DNA of 64,000 nt, taken from Malurus cyaneus samueli. Taxonomy: Eukaryota; Chordata; Aves; Passeriformes; Maluridae. Under the pieces are notes generated by a model. The model did no database searches. It was given only the letters and a program-made list of their open reading frames with translations, and was not told the DNA's origin. The DNA lies in assembly GCA_009741485.1 (NCBI GenBank), contig CM019218.1:51472352-51536351 (forward strand). The letters are read 5' to 3'. Each line of letters opens with the position of its first letter. Positions within the stretch are counted from its first letter, which is position 1. The position numbers and the translations under genes are program-made. Positions 57,144 to 64,000 of this stretch are shown here, in pieces.

Positions 57144-57574
57144 GGGCTCGTGCCAGCGCCGACGCAGTCCGGCCATGCCCAAATGTTCCCTCATTCCTCC
57201 CTCTGGAGCTGCAGCGAGGAGCAGCGAGAAACACAGCACAGGCGGCACCCCGAGAACCCCAGAGTGGACACCTGCACCCACAGGTGAGGTCTGGGGCAGA
57301 TTTGGGGCAGGATGGATGGGGCAGGTGGACATGGCTGTGGAAATGGGGGGATGTTATCAGGAAGGCTCTGGGACAGGAGCAGCAGGGACACTTGGGGCTG
57401 GTGGGAATCTCTGGAGCAACCTGGGGGCTGCAAACGTGAGCAGGGGGCTCTCAGTTCTCCATCAGGCTCATGGAATGATGGGAAGTGTTGGGCTGGGGAG
57501 TGGAGGGGTGGGAAGTGCTGTGGAAGGCAGAAAATGGGCAGGGGGTGAGGGAACCTGTGTCCTTTTCTGTGAAG

Positions 57575-57800
57575 TTTGGTGGCACTGTGTCTGTGGTGGC
57601 ACTGGGTCTGTGGTGGCATCTGGTCTGTGGTGGCACTGACTCCTGTGGTGGTACCGGGTCCATGGTGGCATCAGCTCTGTGGTGACACCGGGTCCATGGT
57701 GGCATCAGCTCTGTGGTGGCACTGGCTCCTGTGGTGGCATCAGGTCTGTGGTGACACCGGGTCCATGGTGGCATCAGCTCTGTAGTGGCACTGGCTCCTG
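57575..57800. repeat. Minisatellite, about 18-bp unit GTGGTGGCATCAGCTCT
   Basis: About a dozen units of GTGGTGGCAYYRGGTCTGT type in 225 bp. Confidence 0.92.
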
Positions 57801-57835
57801 AGGTGGCACCAGTCCTGTGGTGCCAGGTCCCAGCT

Positions 57836-60700
57836 CTGCAGCACTGCTTTGCACTCCAGGTGAGCTCCAGCACCCGGAGCTGTGCACACACACATCACAG
57901 CCACTTCTTTTCCCTTTTAACAAAGCAAAGCAAAGAATCCGCAGCCCCTGCAGTGCCTGGAACCCACCTTTGGAGCTTTGGGATGCTCCGGGAGCAGGGA
58001 GGTGCCCAGGAGGTGCGACACGGTGACAATGTGACACTGAGAACACTCCTGTGCACGGAGTTCTTGTTTTCAGAGGGATTTTGCTTTTTAATATTCCTGG
58101 GTGTTTCTGCCACAAGGACCCAGTTCAGCCTGGTTGTGCATTTCCCTCAGACTCGTTTGGGATGGGATGGAGGAGGTGCTCATTCAAGATGAGAGAATTT
58201 AATCTCGCTGATTCCTTCTGGCTCGGTTTGGAGTTGGGAATAAACAACCTGTTCAGCTGTTCTGACATCCAGCCCTGCCTGGGGAACAGCGCTGTCCCTG
58301 CCACTGGGGCACAGCTCATTCAGTTCCAGCCCTGCCGGGATCAGGGACACCTTCCACGGTTTTTCCAAACCCCCATCCCTTTTCTGGAGAACAGAATATT
58401 TCATATCCTCCATATTCTCCTTCCCCAATATTTCCTGGCTCACCTCCACCTGCAGCACCTGAGCTGCTTTTCCTTCAGCTGGGGGGAAAACACTGCCGGA
58501 TCCCGGTTTTGCTCAGAGGCTCCGGATTTCTCTGTAATTCCGTGTATTTTTAGTGACGTAAATATCTCCTGGCATTTGCGATACCTTGAGCCAGTGGAAG
58601 TGATTTATTTCGAGTGTCTTGTTTCAGGGGGAGCTCAGAGCAGCTCAGTGTTCGCAGGAACATTTATCTGCTCCGAATGGATGAGCTGCTTCCCAACAGA
58701 AACTCCCAGAAAAAGAACCTTCTTCTCCTGCAAATCCTGCTCCGAGTTTTGCTCGGGAGAAAACATTCGGAGTTTTATCAAATCGTGGATTTTTTTTTTT
58801 TTTTTCTCCAACTCCCTTCGCAATGCCAAGGTTGCCAGAGCTGTCAGGGGGTTGTGTCAGCCGAGTTTCAGCCTTGGACTGTCTCAGAAGTAAGAAAGGA
58901 TTTAAGTCATGTTGTTCCCTGCTCCTAAGAGGTGTTATGACAAATCCGCTTGCTTTTAGCTTTTCTCCTTCTTTTTAAGATGGGAGGGAGGGGGGGAAAG
59001 CCACACAAAACAAACCACAACAAACCTGCGGCTCCCGAGGCAGAAAATCCTCTTTAAAAATTGCCACAACTTAACGAAACGCTGAATGCTTTTATTAACT
59101 CCTGGGAAGGCTCGGAGGAGCCGCTTTTCTTCCCGGCTGGAAAGCGCTCGGCTCGGGAGCCCGGCTTTGTTCCTCCCGGGGAGGTAATTGTAGAGCAGGA
59201 ATTCCTCTCCGAAGAATGGAATAATGGGAGGGGAAAAACCCCACCCTGAGGGGGATAAAGGAGCTGCTGGTGGGTTTGGAGGTGGGAATGGTTCTGCCCT
59301 TCCCTCAGCCCACTCCATCCCCCTGCTGCAGGTGGGAAACAAAGCGGGCACCTGTGCCAGGTGTTTTTTCCTTGGGGTTAATCCCAGCAGGAGGGGAAGG
59401 GGAGATTTGAGTATGACGGAGGATTCAGAGTTGGAAGGGACCCAGAAGGATCCTGAGCTCTGGATCCTTCCTGCAGGATGGGGAATCTGCTGGGTGTCAC
59501 TGGCTCAGGTTGGCTCCAGGAAAGGCTGAGCTGCCCTTCCCACAGAGCGCCTGCCCACGATGGGAAGCTCCCGGTGCCTCCAGGACGTGCCACCATCCCT
59601 CTGCCGTTCCTTGGCTCACAAGGACAGGTGACAGCACTGCCCTGGTCACATCTGTCCCATGGTGCTGGCCCCGGTGGTGCTTCTCGCCTGGCAGCACATC
59701 CTGGAGGCTTTCCTGGCAGAACTGGATCCTCCAAAGGCATCATTCTCCACCACACTGGGGTTTTGCTGGTACAGACTGGGTGCAAAGCTCCCCAGGTTGT
59801 GCTGAAGCTGGAACAACGAGGAGAAAGGGCCTGTGATTTAACACCTCAAATGATGATTTTAATCCTTTTTTTCCCATCCCGGTGAGTTTGGGATGTGGAG
59901 TGTCCATCTCTGGTGTTAATGCCTGGATGGGGAGAAGCCAGGCTGCTCCAGCACCAGCAACAGCTCCTTTTTGTCTGCCTTGGTGCCTGTGGGATTCAAT
60001 TCCTGATGCCCAAGAGCCATCTGAGGGGTTCCTGTGAGGAATGAGGGATGGAGCGGCTGCTGGGGATGTGCCACAGAGGCACTCCAGGATTTTCTGATTG
60101 CTGTCAGGATCCGGGAGGAATTTCCAGAATCAGGCACGGATCCCTGGCTGGGTGCAGGGTGGAAAGCTGGGTGTGAACCCTGCGGGTGCTGCTGTGACAC
60201 ATCCCCATCCCCCTGGGTGCGTGTGTCAACTCAGCAGAGAAATGCTCCCGCTGCTGCTGCTGCGGTGTTAAATGACAGGGAATGGCCCAAACTGGGGTTT
60301 CTGTGGAAGGTGCAGAAATTGTTGCGAACCCCACCCACAGTGCTGGAGGGCAAGGGAGCGCCTGGGGACTTGTAGGGGTTTTATTAACAACGCTGCTGTG
60401 CAGGGAATGGGCAAGGGAAGGCCTGGGGTCATCCTAATGCGGTCTGTGGGACAAACTGGGGCTGTTTCACAGCATCAGTGCTGTGTATTAATAACCCACC
60501 CAAGGAATCCCTGATCCTGCCACCTTGGCAAGGCCACTGCTTTAATTCCCAGCTCTTCTTGATCTCTTTTGTCCCTAACAGATCAGAATTGGACTTTTCC
60601 TGAACTCTGTGTGCCAGCCTGGGGCTCCTACCAGCCCCTGGGGGCTGACACATCCCATCCCACCTGGCTGCTGGCTGACCCTTCTCCCCTAATTCCTTAA
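57836..60700. other. No gene seen; repeat-poor AT-rich patch inside
   Basis: 58370-59200 is lower in GC and repeat-poor, with a CRE-like TGACGTAA at about 58554. A short antisense CR1-like piece (TTCAGAGTTGGAAGGGACCC) is at about 59410-59465. No coding exon identified. Confidence 0.4.
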
Positions 60701-60705
60701 TTCCA

Positions 60706-60707
<2 letters not shown>

Positions 60708-60739
<32 letters not shown>

Positions 60740-61155
60740 GGCAGATTTCATCAGTGAAAACCCAGCGTGGCAGGAAACCCAGCGTGGGGAAACACCAGAG
60801 TGGGTGAAACCCATCCCAGCGTTGGTGCAAACCATCCCAGGTGGGTGCAAACCATCCCAGTGTGGGTGCAAACCATCCTGGTGTGAGTGGAAACCGTCCC
60901 GGCGTGGGCACAAACCATCCCAGAGTGGGCACAAACCGACCCAGCGTGGGTACAAACCATCTCGGCGTGGACAAAACCATCCCAGAGTGGGTGCAACCAT
61001 CCCAGAGTGGGCACAAACTTCCCGGTGGGCACAAACCATCTCGGCGTGGGTGCAAACCATCTCAGAGTGGGTGCAAACCATCCCAGAGTGGGTGCAAACC
61101 ATCCCAGAGTGGGCAAAACTTCCCAGAGTGGGCACAAACCGTCCCGGCGTGGGTG
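60708..61155. repeat. Poly-T run and 20-21 bp minisatellite before the IP6K3 exon
   Basis: T31 (60708-60738), then about 18 copies of AAACCATCCCAGAGTGGGTG. The array ends about 40 bp before the acceptor of the IP6K3 coding exon. Confidence 0.95.
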
Positions 61156-61250
61156 ACCCCTGGCCCAGCGCTGCCCATCCCAGCCTCTGTTTCCCAGCTC
61201 CGTGGGTGGCTGCTGAAGGAACTCGAGCCCCGTGGGTCCTGCCTGGCACC

Positions 61251-61449
61251 ATGGTGGGTCAGAGCCCCCTGGGCCCCGGCGAGGGCAGGGCAGCCGTGCT
61301 GCTGCAGCCCTTCGTGCACCAAGTGGGTGGACACACGAGCATGCTGAGCTACGACGAGCACACCATCTGCAAGCCCCTGGTGTCGCAGGAGCTGAGCTTC
61401 TACGAGTCGCTGCCGCTGGCCATGAGGCAGTTCACACCTCAGTACAAAG
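61251..61449 (+). CDS. IP6K3: Inositol hexakisphosphate kinase 3, first coding exon (partial gene)
   Basis: Start of an enzyme that phosphorylates InsP6 to the pyrophosphate 5-InsP7. The exon encodes 66 residues beginning [17 protein letters not shown], with the family block [22 protein letters not shown] and [17 protein letters not shown], ending in phase 1 at the donor GTAAGG (61450). This is the N-terminal lobe only; the PxxxDxKxG substrate-binding motif and the catalytic residues lie in later exons beyond the window. The acceptor is probably the AG at 61196-61197, giving 53 nt of 5' UTR in this exon. IP6K3 is preferred over IP6K1/2 because it follows LEMD2, as in human. No further exon is visible up to 64000. 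Confidence 0.92.
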
Positions 61450-63820
61450 GTAAGGGGAGCTTCAGACCGCTCACTTTCCTAAAATTCACCCCCAGGGCGC
61501 TGTGCTTTCCCTCTGCCTGTCCCTCCACTCGCTGCCCCATCTTTGACCCCGTTCCCAGCAGAATTTCTCAGCCCAGCCCCTGAAAAGCAGCATTAGATGC
61601 AAGAGCAGCACCAGCATTTTTTTAAGACATCATCTCTTCTTTCTTATTCCCCCAGTATTTTCTGCTTTTACTGCCAGGCTTGTGCTGCTCATAAAGCTCC
61701 TGACCCTGGCTTTTGGGGGAGGCGAGAAGCTCGCCTGTCACGTAAAAACTTAAAATATCTATTGGTCCTTCGGTGTTGCAGGAAAGAGCTCAGTCAGCCA
61801 CAGCTCCAACGCGCTTCCAGCCCAATCTCTCCCTTTCTCAGAAAGTCAGGGGCCTCTGCAGATTTATGGGACAATATTAAAAAGATGCTTAAGGGAGAAA
61901 AGTTTCCTCTGAGCAGTTTCCTCTGGCAGGGCCCAGGGTTTGGTGCTGCAGCTGATAAAGCTGTTAAACAGTCCCAGTTTAACCAGTCCAGGGGTGCCCT
62001 GGTTGTTCAAACCTTCGTGTCTTTTCCTCTCCTGTTTCACGTCCCAGAGAGTTTTGTGATGAGGGGTAATTAAACATCAATTCTCTGCCAATTTGGAGAG
62101 GATTTTTCCTCTCCTGGCTGTCCCAGCCCTGCTGGCAGGCAATTGAAAAGGTGGAATGCTTTCCCGTGAGGATGATGAGGGGATGAGCATCCGGGGGGAT
62201 GATCCTGATGGCTCCATCCCCCATCCACACTGCTCCATGTACCTCATCTCTATTCTTAGGCTGTGGGAACAGCCCAGGGGCCATTATGTAATGGTGACAT
62301 TCTGTGCCGTGGTGACGTTCTAGGGAATGGTGACATTCTCTGCAATGGAAATCAAATAGCACCCAACTTTCACCCCCAACCCGTGGCTTTCCCTGCTCAC
62401 CTCACCCATATCAGGCAGGTTGGTGACCTTGGGACCGATTTTATCCCCTCTGAAGGCCCTGCCTGCCCTAGTTGAGCTCACGGGGAGATGCTGAGCTTGT
62501 TTTCCAGCCCAGTTCTGCTCAGGTTCCCATTGCCCTGGGCAGTAAATGAATGTGCTTGTAAATACTAAAATAAACCCACGAGGGCAGAGTTACAGCACGA
62601 AACCTCCTGGGAGCCTCTGGGATGCCACCAGCGTGGTGACAGCACCCAGAAATACCCTCTGGCTCCTCGCTGGTGCCGGCAGGACGGGGATTGAGGTGTC
62701 AGTGAACACCAAAGGCCAGCACAGACAGGCACCCAAGCGTTTTTGGGGGATGTTTGCACACTGAAGCAAAGGAGGAGCTCTGGGGGTTGTCTGCCACACA
62801 CAGGTCACGGCAGGACACGTGCAAACCCCCGCGGAATCACCCCAGGAAACAAAAAAACACTTTCCAGGCTGAGCTGTAGTTTTTTTGAAGACTGGATTTC
62901 CAGCTGGGAGGAGGGAGAGGATCACATTCCCTTCCAATTTAACGCTCCGTTCTCGCCTTTGAAAATCTCCCCATTAATTTTCATATTAATGGCTGATATT
63001 TAACAACTCTTACTTTCACGCTATATATAAGTTTTTTTGGGGCCAGCCCGTCAGCACTATGCAAATGAGCACAGCCCTGCTGACTGCAGGCAGGAACTGG
63101 GACAGTTTTTAAGGTTATGGTGTTTGGAATCGAGGGCTCCAGTCGCCTCCCAGTGACTTTTTAAAATTAAAAATGCTTTGATTTAGGCAAAAGACACACT
63201 GGGTTTTTTCCCCCCGTCTACATTCTCTGAAAATCTGAAGCAGACATCCAAGCTGAGAGGAGATCTGTTTGCTCTCAGAAATATGGATTTTTAAAGAATG
63301 GGACTCGGGGAAAAGGTAATGCTGGAGCTTGAGGAACTCCCTGTGCTCATCACCACAAGCAAAGGGCTGTGAGGGCTAAAAATATTCCTTGTCCCCTAAT
63401 GAAGGTTTGCAGCTTGTCTAGATTTTCCCCCCATTTCTGGGCAAAGTCAGCCTGTTGAACCCAACGGTTTGCAATAATGCTGATTGTACAGCAGAAGGGA
63501 CCAGCAGTGCTTGTGGTACCTGAGCAGAAAAGGAGGATCAGAGGAGATCAAAGATTGAAGGGAAAAGCACCCAAGCCAAGGGTTGTGGGGTGCAGGATGC
63601 AGGAAGGCCCCCCAATCCAAAGGGGGTGGCTGCAGGGACAATTCAGCTGAGGAAACCCCCCTGGGCCAGCAGAACCTGGCAGGCACAGGAGGCGAAGCCT
63701 TCAGTGGTGTTTGCTCACTGTAATCTCACTTGAAATGGAGTGAAGGGGCTTTGCATATTTATTTGTTTGGCACCTTTGCTTAGGAGAGCAGAACTGTTTG
63801 TTAAACCGCTGAGATCATCT
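61450..63820. other. IP6K3: IP6K3 first coding intron, incomplete
   Basis: No further IP6K3 exon recognised. 62930-63180 is an AT-rich, repeat-poor patch with the MEF2/TATA-like site. The rest is unique sequence. Confidence 0.6.
63021..63066 (+). promoter_or_regulatory. MEF2/TATA-like site and octamer in the IP6K3 intron
   Basis: CTATATATAA (63021-63030) fits the MEF2 consensus and also reads as a strong TATA box. The octamer ATGCAAAT is at 63059-63066. The flanking 62930-63180 is AT-rich and free of repeats, as in conserved intronic enhancers or an alternative promoter. Confidence 0.35.
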
Positions 63821-64000
63821 CCCCAAATGCCCTGCAGAGCTGGTGACGGTGCCCTGGGCACAGCTGGATCAAACCCAGCTCCCCAAATGCCCTGCAGAGC
63901 TGGTGACGGTGCCCTGGGCACAGCTGGATCAAACCCAGCTCCCCAAATGCCCTGCAGAGCTGGTGACGGTGCCCTGGGCACAGCTGGATCAAACCCAGCT
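63821..64000. repeat. Perfect 60-bp tandem array, three copies, cut by window end
   Basis: CCCCAAATGCCCTGCAGAGC begins each of three identical 60-bp units (63821, 63881, 63941). The array reaches the last base, so its true size is unknown. Confidence 0.98.

Noticed and set aside
56839..57639. 266-residue plus-strand frame
   Set aside because: No recognisable family; the 3' part is minisatellite. At most an untranslated IP6K3 leader exon may lie around 57150-57282.
60751..61583. Frames with [12 protein letters not shown] or [12 protein letters not shown] repeats
   Set aside because: Products of the 20-21 bp minisatellite; only the last part (from 61251, plus strand) is the real IP6K3 exon.

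Overview
The window is vertebrate nuclear DNA, almost certainly from a bird and probably a songbird. The evidence is split genes with GT-AG introns, several 3' fragments of CR1-type retrotransposons, very high density of GC-rich minisatellites (typical of avian microchromosomes), and an intact RH2 cone opsin, a gene mammals have lost. Four protein-coding genes can be read exon by exon: RH2 on the minus strand (17632-20768), and motilin MLN (33568-37098), LEMD2 (42079-52608) and the first coding exon of IP6K3 (61251-61449, continuing past the window) on the plus strand. MLN-LEMD2-IP6K3 is the neighbour order I know from human chromosome 6p21, so this is a conserved synteny block with the opsin on its MLN side.

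Layout. 1-4703: no gene; decayed minisatellites, homopolymer runs and AT-rich islands that look like conserved non-coding DNA. 4704-14396: a 25-N assembly gap, then a large imperfect inverted repeat (arms about 4729-8904 and 11117-14396, spacer 8905-11116), with a CTCCTCCAG-type minisatellite inside both arms. 14397-17631: CR1 fragment, 12-bp minisatellite, and the likely RH2 3' UTR. 17632-21200: RH2 and its TATA promoter. 21200-31700: intergenic, with possible photoreceptor enhancer sequence and a nested duplication. 31700-37230: MLN. 37230-41930: intergenic with two CR1 copies. 41930-52900: LEMD2 with a CpG-rich YY1-type promoter. 52900-64000: IP6K3 upstream region, first coding exon and part of the next intron, ending in a perfect 60-bp tandem array.

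The genes do not form a pathway. RH2 encodes a retinal green-type visual pigment, MLN a gut peptide hormone precursor, LEMD2 an inner nuclear membrane protein, and IP6K3 an inositol pyrophosphate kinase. The most unusual points are the roughly 9.7-kb inverted repeat abutting the gap (real palindrome or assembly fault), a Trp-containing repeat expansion and an apparent frame break in LEMD2 exon 1, a 72-bp tandem duplication across a LEMD2 splice donor, and a motilin whose predicted mature peptide has one extra residue. I found no prokaryotic-type system, CRISPR array, intact retrovirus or RNA gene.
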